A stretch of 43,647 bases of DNA from assembly GCA_016650125.1 (NCBI GenBank), contig JAENWT010000007.1, positions 96,297-139,943 of the forward strand. Reading direction: 5' to 3'. The notes beneath the pieces were generated by a model that saw nothing but the letters and a program-made list of their open reading frames with translations, ran no database searches and was not told the DNA's origin. Source of the stretch: Thermoleophilia bacterium. Lineage in GTDB: Bacteria; Actinomycetota; Thermoleophilia; Solirubrobacterales; 70-9. Below are positions 16,313-25,068 of this stretch, piece after piece. The position numbers and the translations under genes were made by a program. The stretch's first letter is position 1; each line of letters starts with the position of its first letter.

Positions 16313-17956
16313 CTAGCGGCCGGGAGGCGCCGGCCACTTCTCCGCCGACTCGCGGCAGGCCGCACCTTTGCAGGCGCGCAACTTGGCCAGCTCCTCGTCG
16401 AGGTAAGCCTTGACCTTGTTGTAGCGCGGATCGCCGAACCGGTTGTGGAGTTCACCCGGATCCTCGGGGATCACGTACAGCTCGCTCTCGCCGATTTCGT
16501 ACTCGATGTACTTGTACGGACCGACCCGGATGCCGACGTAGTTCTGGCTCGAAGCCTTGGCCGAGGTGTGGGCGCCCTTGCGGCTGCTGGTGACCACGGG
16601 CGCCGGATCGTCCGGATAGTCCCCCGGGATGAACCGGGTTGCCTGCTGGTAGCTGGAGAGAAGGATCGGCCGGAGTGACCGCTGCTTCGTATTCCGCCAG
16701 AACTGGATCATCGGCCGGCCGTCGATCTTGCTGCGGGCCTCGGCCCCGGTCAGCTTGAGAATCGTCGGCGCGATGTCCTGGTTGGCCACGGGCTCGAAAC
16801 TGGTCGAGCGTGGCTTGATCCCGGGACCGCGGATCACCAGCGGGACACGCAGTGCCGGTTCGTACGGCAGAAGCTTTCCGCGGTTGATCCGGTGCTGGCC
16901 GAAGAAGAAGCCGTTGTCGGAGGTGAAGAGGATGTAGGTGTTACGCAGCTTGCCGGTCTCCTTGAGCGCATCGACGATGCCTTTCACCCCGTCGTCGACC
17001 GACTGCAGCGCCTCGACCGACTTCTGGTACTCGATGGTCATCTGGGTGATCTCGTTTGTGGTCAGCCGCGGGTTGCTCCGGATGAACGAGGGCTTGTCGG
17101 ATACGTCGCCCTCGTTGTATCCGGGCGGCTTCGGGTTGGCGGTCCGGAGTGCCGTGTCGTAGTCGCGAATCGCCGGTTCGGGGCCGATCGGCGGCCGCGA
17201 ATCACCGTGGGGCGTGTGGTAGTCGACCTGGAGGTAGAACGGCTGACTGCCGGACTCGCGGATCTCGGTTTCCGCCTGGATGCTCATCGAATCGGTGTGG
17301 TAATTGCAGAGGACCGGGTTGAGGTCGGGACATCCAATCGGGTCCTTGCCGCCGGTCATGTCGTAGTACGGGTAGCCCAGCCGGCCGGTGATCGCGCCGT
17401 CGATGTTCTGCTGGTAACCGTAGAACTCGCGAGTCGAATTGTCGGTGGCGTCGGTCACCCAGCGATCCCAGCCGGGCGGTACCTCGGTCGCCACCGGTGC
17501 GTCCGGACCGCCGTAGTTGTTCATGAACTTTCCGAAGTGCGAGGTGCGGTACCCGGAGCGCTGGAGCCAGACCGGAAGGTTCTCCTGGTCGATGCGGTTG
17601 GCCCGGTACGAGTCCCAGCCGCCACGCGGGCCGCCGATCCTGATCACGCCGTGGTTCTGTGCGTACTGGCCGCTGAGCAGAGAGGCGCGTGAAGGCGCGC
17701 AGAGGGGGAACGGGGTGATGTAGTTGCTGAACTCGATGCCCTGGTTGCGAATCAGGTTCATCGTGTTCGGCATGACCTGGCGCTGGTTGTCGTAAAGGTC
17801 GCGCCAGGTGGCGTGAAAGTTGATCAGTGGCTGGTCATCGGTCTGGATCACGACCACGTTCGGGCGCACGGCCGCCTTGACCATGTCCACGGAATGGAAG
17901 GCCACGATGGTGCACGCCGCTGCGAGGCAGCTGAAAACCGCCTTCAATGCTCTCAT
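16313..17956 (-). CDS. Exported formylglycine-type sulfatase A
   Basis: A 547-residue secreted sulfatase hydrolysing an organic sulfate ester. ATG 17956 gives a signal peptide (MRALKAVFSCLAAACTIVAF). The site residues are complete: Asp40-Asp41 (IQTDDQ), Cys86 in PLCAPSRASLLSG, the residue converted to formylglycine, HFGKFMNNYG, YHTPHGDSRPP, FTSDNG and a C-terminal-side Lys in GKLLPYEPALRVP. The family resembles N-acetylglucosamine-6-sulfatase and arylsulfatases; the substrate is unresolved. No formylglycine-generating enzyme gene is in the window, so it must be encoded elsewhere. It is divergent from the arylsulfotransferase pair and ends 19 bases from the previous gene. Confidence 0.93.
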   Translation of the reverse strand: MRALKAVFSCLAAACTIVAFHSVDMVKAAVRPNVVVIQTDDQPLINFHATWRDLYDNQRQVMPNTMNLIRNQGIEFSNYITPFPLCAPSRASLLSGQYAQNHGVIRIGGPRGGWDSYRANRIDQENLPVWLQRSGYRTSHFGKFMNNYGGPDAPVATEVPPGWDRWVTDATDNSTREFYGYQQNIDGAITGRLGYPYYDMTGGKDPIGCPDLNPVLCNYHTDSMSIQAETEIRESGSQPFYLQVDYHTPHGDSRPPIGPEPAIRDYDTALRTANPKPPGYNEGDVSDKPSFIRSNPRLTTNEITQMTIEYQKSVEALQSVDDGVKGIVDALKETGKLRNTYILFTSDNGFFFGQHRINRGKLLPYEPALRVPLVIRGPGIKPRSTSFEPVANQDIAPTILKLTGAEARSKIDGRPMIQFWRNTKQRSLRPILLSSYQQATRFIPGDYPDDPAPVVTSSRKGAHTSAKASSQNYVGIRVGPYKYIEYEIGESELYVIPEDPGELHNRFGDPRYNKVKAYLDEELAKLRACKGAACRESAEKWPAPPGR

Positions 17957-18144
17957 CAGGTCTTTCCCGGCCCCGGGGCTGACTGAGGCCTCGTTGTCTG
18001 TCTGCTCTTCAGCAAAACACCTGCTTTTACAACCACACAGGGGCACGATAGGTGCGGAGGCCGTCCTATAAATTGCGTTCCGGCCCTCCGGGCCGCAACT
18101 TTCACTACCAGCCTGATGTTTACTCAAGTGATGGGAGTCCGCGC
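17957..18144. promoter_or_regulatory. Divergent intergenic region between sulfatase A and arylsulfotransferase 1
   Basis: This 188-base region should hold both promoters. TATAAA at 18067-18072 looks like a -10 box on the plus strand; a GC hairpin (GGCCC/GGGCC near 18080-18092) and the Shine-Dalgarno GGGAG (18133-18137) follow. A 9-codon frame, GTG 18129 to TAG 18158, overlaps the proposed gene start. No clear operator was found. Confidence 0.4.
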
Positions 18145-19890
18145 ATCAGAAAACTAGCCCTGCCCGCAATCGCCCTGGCGATCACCCTGACCGCATTCAG
18201 CTCGTCGGCAGCCGAAGCCCGTACCGCGCGGGCGACGGTGACCCCCGGGCCGACGGCCGAGAACGCCTCGGTCTACTCCGAGATCAGCTTTCGCGGCGTC
18301 AACCGCTCCAAGGCGGGCCACATCAGCGTGCACGGCAGCCGGTCCGGCGGTCACGCGTTCTCACGCCGCGGGCACAGCGACGGAGCCGGTTTCAGCCTGG
18401 TCATGAAGCGTCCCTTCGAAACTTCGGAACGGGTGATCGTGAAGACCCGGCTCCGGATCCCCGGCACCAAGGGCGGCAACTACAAGTTCAAGGTCGAAAA
18501 CCTCGGCGGGCCGCGCGTCAAGCGTCTCGGCAACGCCCCCCTCGAAGCCGGGGGCGACGTGCAGTTCAAGTCCCGGCCCGACCTGCGCCCATTCACCCTG
18601 CAGGTACGCAAGAACACCGGAGCCGCCGGCCACGATCCGATCTTCGTCGGCTCGAAGCAGCGTGGCAGCGTGATCTTCGACTCGAACGGCAAGCCGGTCT
18701 GGTTCAAGCCGATGCGCTCCACCGACTTCCGGACCCAGAAGTACAAAGGGAAACCGGCCCTGACCTGGTTCGAGTCGCCGACCGAAGGCTCTGGCATCGA
18801 CCGGGCCACGCTCACGATCGCCAACCGCAAGTACCGCGTCATCAAGCAATTCACGCCGGGCAACGGCTACGCGGCCGACTCGCACGAGTTCCGGCTGACT
18901 TCCCGCAACACCGCCTACGTCACGACCTACCGGACGGTCAAGCGGAACCTGCGGCCGATCGGCTTCGACAAGAACGGCCGGGTCAGTGACTCGATCGCCC
19001 AGGAAGTCGACCTGCGCACAGGCCGCGTGATCTGGGAGTGGCACAGCCTCGACCATGTGCCCGTCAAGCAAAGCTACGCCAACGGACCGCGGCGGCCGGG
19101 CAACCCGTATGACTACTTCCACATCAACTCGATCATCGACACGCCGGACGGCAACGTCATGATCTCCGGCCGCAGCACCAACGCGATCTACAAGATCAGC
19201 CGGAGCACCGGCCGGATCATCTGGACCCTCGGCGGCAAGAAGAGTGACTACAGGTTCGGACGGGGCGCGGCCTTCTCCTTCCAGCACGACGCCGAACCGC
19301 ACTCCGGCAACACGATCTCGCTGTTCGACAACGCCGATGCCCCGATCGCGGACCATCCTTTCGCCGACCAGTCCCGCGCGATTGTGCTCAAGCTCGACAA
19401 CAGGAAGAAAAAGGCGACGCTGGTGCGCGAGTTCCTCCACCCGCAGAAGCCGCTGTCACCGACCCAGGCAAATATCGAACTGCTCGGCAGCGGCAACTGG
19501 TTCATCTGCTGGGGCCAATTCCCGTTCATCTCGGAATACACCCCCGACGGCGACCTGGTCTTCGACTCCCTGATCCGCGGCGCGAGTTCGGTCTACCGCG
19601 CCTATCGCCAGCCCTGGACCGGCCGGCCTGCCGGAAAGGTGGCAATCGCCGTCACTTCCTCCGACGGCACCTCGAATGCGTGGGTCAGCTGGAACGGCGA
19701 TACCGAAGTGCGCAGCTGGAAGTCCTTCACCGGGCCATCGGCGGCGGCGCTGACTCCTTCCGATACAACGACCCGCACCGGTTTCGAAACCCGCCTCGCA
19801 CTTCCCTCCGGCGCGGCCTTCGTTCAGGTTCAGGGGCTGGATGCGGACGGCAAGACGATCGGCAGCACAGCGGTCACCAGAGCAAATTGA
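18145..19890 (+). CDS. Exported arylsulfotransferase (ASST) family protein 1
   Basis: A secreted beta-propeller-type arylsulfotransferase, 581 residues if read from ATC 18145. Family motifs: ADSHEFRLTSRNTAYVTTY, VIWEWHSLDHVP, YDYFHINSIIDTPDGNVM and FSFQHDAEPHSGN, providing several conserved histidines likely to include the sulfuryl-carrying one. ASSTs move sulfuryl groups from aryl sulfates to phenols without PAPS. Start: no ATG/GTG/TTG gives a signal peptide; ATC 18145 yields (M)RKLALPAIALAITL...AAEA with GGGAG 7 bases upstream and a length matching the next gene (580). GTG 18052 and TTG 18073 are in frame but add an unrelated N-terminus. It is a tandem paralog of the next gene. Confidence 0.88.
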   Translation: MRKLALPAIALAITLTAFSSSAAEARTARATVTPGPTAENASVYSEISFRGVNRSKAGHISVHGSRSGGHAFSRRGHSDGAGFSLVMKRPFETSERVIVKTRLRIPGTKGGNYKFKVENLGGPRVKRLGNAPLEAGGDVQFKSRPDLRPFTLQVRKNTGAAGHDPIFVGSKQRGSVIFDSNGKPVWFKPMRSTDFRTQKYKGKPALTWFESPTEGSGIDRATLTIANRKYRVIKQFTPGNGYAADSHEFRLTSRNTAYVTTYRTVKRNLRPIGFDKNGRVSDSIAQEVDLRTGRVIWEWHSLDHVPVKQSYANGPRRPGNPYDYFHINSIIDTPDGNVMISGRSTNAIYKISRSTGRIIWTLGGKKSDYRFGRGAAFSFQHDAEPHSGNTISLFDNADAPIADHPFADQSRAIVLKLDNRKKKATLVREFLHPQKPLSPTQANIELLGSGNWFICWGQFPFISEYTPDGDLVFDSLIRGASSVYRAYRQPWTGRPAGKVAIAVTSSDGTSNAWVSWNGDTEVRSWKSFTGPSAAALTPSDTTTRTGFETRLALPSGAAFVQVQGLDADGKTIGSTAVTRAN

Positions 19891-19912
19891 TCCCGCACGG
19901 CGGCCATCTCCG

Positions 19913-21655
19913 ATGACGGGGATCCGAACTTCCCGTTTCATCCTCCTGCCGATACTCGTAGTGGCAATGTGGGCGCCGGCCGGCCTGGCGTCCGCGACCA
20001 CGGTTTCGCCCAGCGCGATCTCCGCCAACGCTTCGATCTGGTCAGAGATCAGCTTTCGCGGCCTGCCCGCTTCGGAGGCCGGATCGATCGAGGTCACCGG
20101 CAGCATCTCGGGTGATCACGATTTCACCGCGCGCCGGCATTCCGACGACCGCGGTTTCAGCCTGATCATGGAACTGCCGTTCGACCCAGCCGAGCAGGTC
20201 AATATCAGCACCGACCTGGAGATCCCCGGAGCGGTCGACGGGGACTACACCTTCATCACCGAGAACATTGGATTCCCCCGTCCGAAGAACCAGCGGCGAG
20301 AAGAGGTCGTAAAAGGCGAGCGGCAACCCTTCCGCTCCCGTCCGGCCCTTCGGCCGTTTTCTCTCCAGGTGCGCGCGCGAGAAGATGAGGCGGGAGACGA
20401 CCCCGTGTTCGTCGGTTCCAAGACGTACGGCGGTGCGATCTTTTCCGCCGCCGGACGACTGATCTGGTTCAAGCCGATGCGGGCGACCGACTTCCGCACG
20501 CAGAGTTACCACGGCAAGCCGGTCCTGACCTGGATCCAGGCGCCGAGCCCCGGTGCCGGCCTTGAACGAACCTCTTACATCATCGCCGACCGCTCTTACC
20601 GGGTGATCAAGCGGATCGTCCCCGGCAACGGCTACCGCGCCGATACCCACGAGTTCCGGCTCACACCGCGCGGGACCGCGTACATCACGTCGTATCGGAC
20701 CGTCCAGCGCGACCTCCGGCCGATCGGCCTCACCGAGGACGGGCGGGTCACCGACTCGATCGCGCAGGAGATCGACCTGGACACCGGGCGTGTGATCTGG
20801 GAGTGGCACAGCCTCGACCAGGTTCCCGTCACCGACAGCTATACGGCCCGGGTCCGGCGCGAGGGGTCACCTTTCGACTATTTCCACATCAATTCCGTGA
20901 TCGACACCCCGGACGGCAACGTGATGGTCTCCGGTCGCAGCACCAGCGCGATCTACGAGATCAAACGGCGTTCCGGGCGCCCGATCTGGACGCTGGGCGG
21001 CAAAAGCAGCGACTTCGCCTTCGGGCCGGGCGCGGCATTCTCGTGGCAGCACGACGCCGAACCGCTGAATGGCAACCGGATTTCCCTCTTCGACAACGCT
21101 GATGCCTTTGTGTCCACCGGCCCGTCAGCCGAACAGTCCCGAGGCCTCGTCCTCAACATCGATGAGCCCAACATGGTGGCGACTCTGGTGACTGAGTTCC
21201 TGAATCCGGACCGAGTGCTCTCGCCTTCACAGGCCAACGTACAAGCCCTTCCCAGCGGTAACTTCTTCATCGGCTGGGGCCAGAGCCCGCTGATCTCCGA
21301 GCACTCACCGGAGGGCGGTCTGGTCTTCGACGCCCGGCTGCGAGGGACCAACTCGGCCTACCGCGCTTACCGCCAGCCCTGGGTGGGACGGCCCCGCGGA
21401 CCGGTCGCGATCACGGCAGACCGGGCCCGGGGTTTCACCAGCGTCTGGGTCAGCTGGAATGGAGACACCTCCGTACGCCGGTGGCGAATTCTGACCGGTC
21501 CCAACCGCCGGCACCTGGAGGCCTTCGGTACCCGGCCCCGGACCGGATTCGAGACGCAGATCCGCTTGCCGAATCAGGATCCGTACGTCAAGGTGCTCGG
21601 CCTCGACGCCTCGGGCCGCGTGATCGGCAGCAGCCGGACCGTCGTCGTCCGCTGA
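19913..21655 (+). CDS. Exported arylsulfotransferase (ASST) family protein 2
   Basis: A 580-residue paralog of the preceding gene, more than half identical by eye in the core and collinear throughout: ASIWSEISFRGL, PVFVGSKTYGGAIF, WFKPMRATDFRTQSYHG, ADTHEFRLTPRGTAY, VIWEWHSLDQVP, FDYFHINSVIDTP, FSWQHDAEPLNGN. ATG 19913 gives a signal peptide (MTGIRTSRFILLPILVVAMW, ending near ASA). The gap to ASST 1 is 22 bases, so they are probably one transcript. It ends 6 bases from the convergent sulfatase B. Like its twin it probably transfers sulfuryl groups outside the membrane; donor and acceptor are unknown. Confidence 0.92.
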   Translation: MTGIRTSRFILLPILVVAMWAPAGLASATTVSPSAISANASIWSEISFRGLPASEAGSIEVTGSISGDHDFTARRHSDDRGFSLIMELPFDPAEQVNISTDLEIPGAVDGDYTFITENIGFPRPKNQRREEVVKGERQPFRSRPALRPFSLQVRAREDEAGDDPVFVGSKTYGGAIFSAAGRLIWFKPMRATDFRTQSYHGKPVLTWIQAPSPGAGLERTSYIIADRSYRVIKRIVPGNGYRADTHEFRLTPRGTAYITSYRTVQRDLRPIGLTEDGRVTDSIAQEIDLDTGRVIWEWHSLDQVPVTDSYTARVRREGSPFDYFHINSVIDTPDGNVMVSGRSTSAIYEIKRRSGRPIWTLGGKSSDFAFGPGAAFSWQHDAEPLNGNRISLFDNADAFVSTGPSAEQSRGLVLNIDEPNMVATLVTEFLNPDRVLSPSQANVQALPSGNFFIGWGQSPLISEHSPEGGLVFDARLRGTNSAYRAYRQPWVGRPRGPVAITADRARGFTSVWVSWNGDTSVRRWRILTGPNRRHLEAFGTRPRTGFETQIRLPNQDPYVKVLGLDASGRVIGSSRTVVVR

Positions 21656-21661
21656 GAAAGC

Positions 21662-23281
21662 TCAGGCAGCGGGCTCGGGCCAGGGCGGCAGCGCGGCGCG
21701 GCAGCCGGAACCCTTGCAGGCGGCAACGTCGGGCAGGTGCTCTTTCATATAGGCCCGGACCGCCGAGTAGCGCGCGGAGCCGATCCGGTTGTTCATCTCG
21801 AAAGGATCACGCTTCAGGTCGTAGAGTTCGGCCCCGCCGGCCTCGTACTCGACGTACTTGTATGGACCGACCCGAAAGCCCCGGTAGTTCAGGATCGGAG
21901 CCTTGGCCGATGTCGCCGCCGGGGCGACGTGCGGCAACAGACCGAGGGCGATGCCGATCGGCCGGCGCGTGGTCCGCTTCGGGTGCTTCCAAAAGGGTTC
22001 GAGCGAACGGCCGTCGAAGTCATAATCCGGAGTCGCACCGGCGAGTTGCAGAGCGGTCGGCGCAATGTCGATGTTGCCGGTGATTTCCCCGGTGTGTCCG
22101 CCGGACGGCACGCCGGGACCGCGAACGGCCATCGCGACCGTGGCCGACTCGTCATACGGCATGAATTTGCCGTCGGCGTACCGGTGCTCACCGAGGTAAT
22201 ACCCGTGATCGGACATGAAGAAGATGTAGGTGTTGTCGAGTTCACCGGTGCGCCGCAGCGTTTTCAGGATCGCCCCGACCCCGTCATCCACGGAACGCAG
22301 CGACTCGAGCTGCTTGCGGTAGGCGTCCCGCAGGTGCCCGATGTCCTTCTTGGTCATCCGCTTCGGGGCCCGGTCCCGAAGCAACGCGGGCTTGTCGGAG
22401 GTGTCGGCCTCGTTGAAGTTCTTCGGGCGCGGCAACGGGGTCCGGCTGGCCGATCCGAGGTGCCGGGTCGCGGGCTGCGGACCTTCCGGTCCCTTGATGT
22501 CACCGTGAGGCCCCTGGAAGTCGACCTGGAGGTAGAACGGCGAGCCCTTGCTCTTCCGGATCTCCTCGACGGCCTCGTGGGCCATGACGTCGGTCAGGTA
22601 GTTGCATTTCCGGCTGGCATGAAGCTTGGTCAGCAGCTTCGCCGTGCAGGACTTCGGGTCGATCCCGGGTCCGTTCGACTTGTAGTTCGCATTGCCGAAT
22701 GGCGGGAGGGCCTGCCCGTTGTGCGAGACCGGATAGCCGTAGTACCTGGTGCCGGGGAGGTACGCGGTCGTGAACCAGTTGTCCCAGCCGGGCGGCACGG
22801 TCGTGTCGACGCGGTCGTTCTCGCCGTCGTAGTAGCCGTTGACGAACTTGCCGACGTGCGCTGTCCGGTAACCGGCGTTCTGGAGGGTGACCGGCAGGTT
22901 CTGCGTGTAACCGGGGGAGTTCTGCCAGCCCTCCCAGCCGCCGTGGGCTCCGCTGTTACCGGTGAGCTTGTCGTTCTGGGGATACTGACCGGTGAGCATT
23001 GAAGCCCGGGACGGTGAGCAGACCGGGGTCGTCGCATACTGGTTCGTAAACTCGGTGCCGCCCCGGAAGATCTTCCGGACCGTGTTCGGCATGACCAGGT
23101 GGGACCGGCCGGATTTGCCGCGGTACGTGGCCTTGGCCGTGCGCGGGCTCTGGTCGTCGGTCTGGATGACCACGATGTTCGGGCGGCTCGCCTGAGCGAG
23201 TCCGGGCAGACCGACCAGGGCAGCGCCGGTGAGGCTGCCTGCCGCGAAGACCCGGAGGAACGTCCGATTAATTGCGATCAT
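21662..23281 (-). CDS. Exported formylglycine-type sulfatase B
   Basis: A 539-residue secreted sulfatase. ATG 23281 is used: it overlaps the stop of sulfatase C by 14 bases and gives a clean signal peptide (MIAINRTFLRVFAAGSLTGA, cleavage near AQA). Active-site residues: Asp42-Asp43 (IQTDDQ), Cys88 in PVCSPSRASMLTG for formylglycine, HVGKFVNGYYDG, VDFQGPHGDIKGP and FMSDHGYYLGEHRY, with DHG where the first sulfatase has DNG. It resembles sulfatase A and C throughout, including the C-terminal FRVGPYKYVEYE followed by a Cys-containing tail. The substrate is an unidentified sulfate ester. It is cotranscribed with sulfatase C. Confidence 0.93.
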   Translation of the reverse strand: MIAINRTFLRVFAAGSLTGAALVGLPGLAQASRPNIVVIQTDDQSPRTAKATYRGKSGRSHLVMPNTVRKIFRGGTEFTNQYATTPVCSPSRASMLTGQYPQNDKLTGNSGAHGGWEGWQNSPGYTQNLPVTLQNAGYRTAHVGKFVNGYYDGENDRVDTTVPPGWDNWFTTAYLPGTRYYGYPVSHNGQALPPFGNANYKSNGPGIDPKSCTAKLLTKLHASRKCNYLTDVMAHEAVEEIRKSKGSPFYLQVDFQGPHGDIKGPEGPQPATRHLGSASRTPLPRPKNFNEADTSDKPALLRDRAPKRMTKKDIGHLRDAYRKQLESLRSVDDGVGAILKTLRRTGELDNTYIFFMSDHGYYLGEHRYADGKFMPYDESATVAMAVRGPGVPSGGHTGEITGNIDIAPTALQLAGATPDYDFDGRSLEPFWKHPKRTTRRPIGIALGLLPHVAPAATSAKAPILNYRGFRVGPYKYVEYEAGGAELYDLKRDPFEMNNRIGSARYSAVRAYMKEHLPDVAACKGSGCRAALPPWPEPAA

Positions 23282-24959
23282 TTTTCCCCGGCTTGTTCGG
23301 CTTTGGCTTGGGCTTGGGTTTCGGTTTCGGCAGGTCGCGGACGCCCTTGCGGCATTGGGCACCGGCGCAGAACTGGCGGGCGTCGAGCTCGGCATCCATC
23401 GCCTTGACGACCCGGCGGTAGCGCTTCGACTTGACCTTGTTGCTCAGTTCGTAGGGATCGACCCTCATGTCATAGAGCTCGTGGCCGCCGGGTTCGTAGC
23501 TGATGTACTTGTAGCGGCCGGCCCGCAGGCCCGTGTAATTGACGTAAGGCACCGCACCCGAAACGGCCGCGCCGGCATCCTGCTCCGTGACTTTGAGATG
23601 CTCGTTGAGGGCATCCGAGCGGAGCAGGTAGGACTCCAGGACCACCGAGCGGCCGGCCCCTTTGCCGGGGTGCCTCAGGACATTGGCGAAAGACCGGCCA
23701 TCCGGTTCGAGCCCGAGCTTCGCCCCGGCAAGATCGGCGATCGTCGGGGCGAGGTCCACGTTGCCGACGACCGCATCCGAGGTCGAATCCTTCTTGGCCC
23801 GGGGGCCGCGGACCAGCAGGTCGACGCTCGAGGCGGGTTCATGCGGCAGGAACTTCGACTTGCCGAACCGGTGCTCCCCGAGGAAGTAGCCGTGATCGGA
23901 AAAGACCATGATGTAGGTGTTGCCGAGGCGATGCGAATCCTTCAGTGCCTTCACGATGCGTCCCACCCCGTCGTCCATCGCCCGGAGGGTTTCGAGCTGC
24001 GAGCGGTACCGTTTCTCGATCCCGGCCACTTTCCGCTGGCTCAGCTGGGCGTTGCCGTTTCTGAGGACGGCCGGCTTGTCGCCGATGTTTCTCTCGTTGA
24101 AGTTCGGTGACTTGGGCAGCTTCGATTCGGCGGCCGAGCCGATGTAACGCGTGGCCGGCACCGGCCTGCCGCTGCCGAGCGGACCGTCGTGCGGGGCTTC
24201 GTAGTCGACCTGGATGTACATCGGGCCCTTCTTCGCCTTCTGGATCGTGCGAACCGCCCTGGTCGTCAGAACATCGGTGCTGTAGTTGCATTTGTGCTTC
24301 GGTGAAGGGCAGTCGACCGAATCCTTGTTCGCGGTCCGGCCGTAATTGGGGTTTCCAAAGGGCCCTTTGATCTTCCCGTTGACGTTCAGGTGGTAGCCGT
24401 AATAACGCCTGACCTTGCCCGGGGTCCAGGTGGTCGCCCACTTGTCCCACCCCGGTGGAACGGCAGTCTCGTCGTACCCGCTCTTGTTGCCGTAGTGATT
24501 GGTGAAATCTCCGAAGTGTGAGGTGAAGTAGCCGGCCCGCTGGAGGGAGACGGCCAGGTTCTCGGAGAAGACGTCGCTCAGGCTGAAACCCAGGGCCCCA
24601 CCGCGTTTGCCGCTGTTGCGCGGCAGGCCGTCCGTGTGTGCGTACTGGCCCGACAGCAGGGTGGAGCGCGAAGGGGAGCAGAGCGGGGCCGAAGCGTAGT
24701 AGTTGGAGAACTCGACTCCTCGATCGCCGATCAGGTCCAGGGTGTTCGGCATTACCCTGGCCTTCTTGCCCTTCTTGTCCACGGCGATGGCGTGCATCGT
24801 GGCCGCCGTCTGGTCGTCAGCCTGGATCAGGACGAAGTTGGGGCGCTTGGCCGAAGCCATCTCCGGAGCCCGGCAAATCGCCATTGCAAACAACAGCATC
24901 ATCAAAACGACGCCGATACACGCTGCCTGGAAGTGAGAAGAGAGTCTGGGGGTCTGCAT
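23268..24959 (-). CDS. Exported formylglycine-type sulfatase C
   Basis: A 563-residue secreted sulfatase, first gene of a two-gene leftward unit. Residues: signal segment ACIGVVLMMLLFAMAICRA, Asp48-Asp49 (IQADDQ), Cys94 in PLCSPSRSTLLSG, HFGDFTNHYG (Asp where A and B have Lys, a departure at a usually conserved site), VDYEAPHDGP and VFSDHGYFLGEHRF. The C-terminus ends in a Pro-Lys repeat (about residues 543-556) that is low complexity and perhaps wall-associated. ATG 24959 is chosen; TTG 24962 is directly before it. No clear Shine-Dalgarno precedes the start. It is divergent from membrane copy 2, 109 bases away. Confidence 0.9.
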   Translation of the reverse strand: MQTPRLSSHFQAACIGVVLMMLLFAMAICRAPEMASAKRPNFVLIQADDQTAATMHAIAVDKKGKKARVMPNTLDLIGDRGVEFSNYYASAPLCSPSRSTLLSGQYAHTDGLPRNSGKRGGALGFSLSDVFSENLAVSLQRAGYFTSHFGDFTNHYGNKSGYDETAVPPGWDKWATTWTPGKVRRYYGYHLNVNGKIKGPFGNPNYGRTANKDSVDCPSPKHKCNYSTDVLTTRAVRTIQKAKKGPMYIQVDYEAPHDGPLGSGRPVPATRYIGSAAESKLPKSPNFNERNIGDKPAVLRNGNAQLSQRKVAGIEKRYRSQLETLRAMDDGVGRIVKALKDSHRLGNTYIMVFSDHGYFLGEHRFGKSKFLPHEPASSVDLLVRGPRAKKDSTSDAVVGNVDLAPTIADLAGAKLGLEPDGRSFANVLRHPGKGAGRSVVLESYLLRSDALNEHLKVTEQDAGAAVSGAVPYVNYTGLRAGRYKYISYEPGGHELYDMRVDPYELSNKVKSKRYRRVVKAMDAELDARQFCAGAQCRKGVRDLPKPKPKPKPKPNKPGKNDRN

Positions 24960-25068
24960 CAAGTTGGTGCTGCGGTGGGTGGGCTACCACTCTGGAACAC
25001 GGCCCCGCCCTGTAGTTGCGCCCGGCAGAGCGGTTGGCAGCGCCTTCAGAAGAATAAGATCGCCGCCG

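Noticed and set aside
18052-18144. GTG 18052 as the arylsulfotransferase 1 start
   Set aside because: It adds 31 unrelated residues ahead of a clear signal peptide, lacks a Shine-Dalgarno and overlaps the promoter-like TATAAA.
23294-23335. Pro-Lys repeat near the end of sulfatase C as a DNA repeat array or CRISPR
   Set aside because: The units are only about six bases, in frame, and encode a low-complexity protein tail; there are no spacers.
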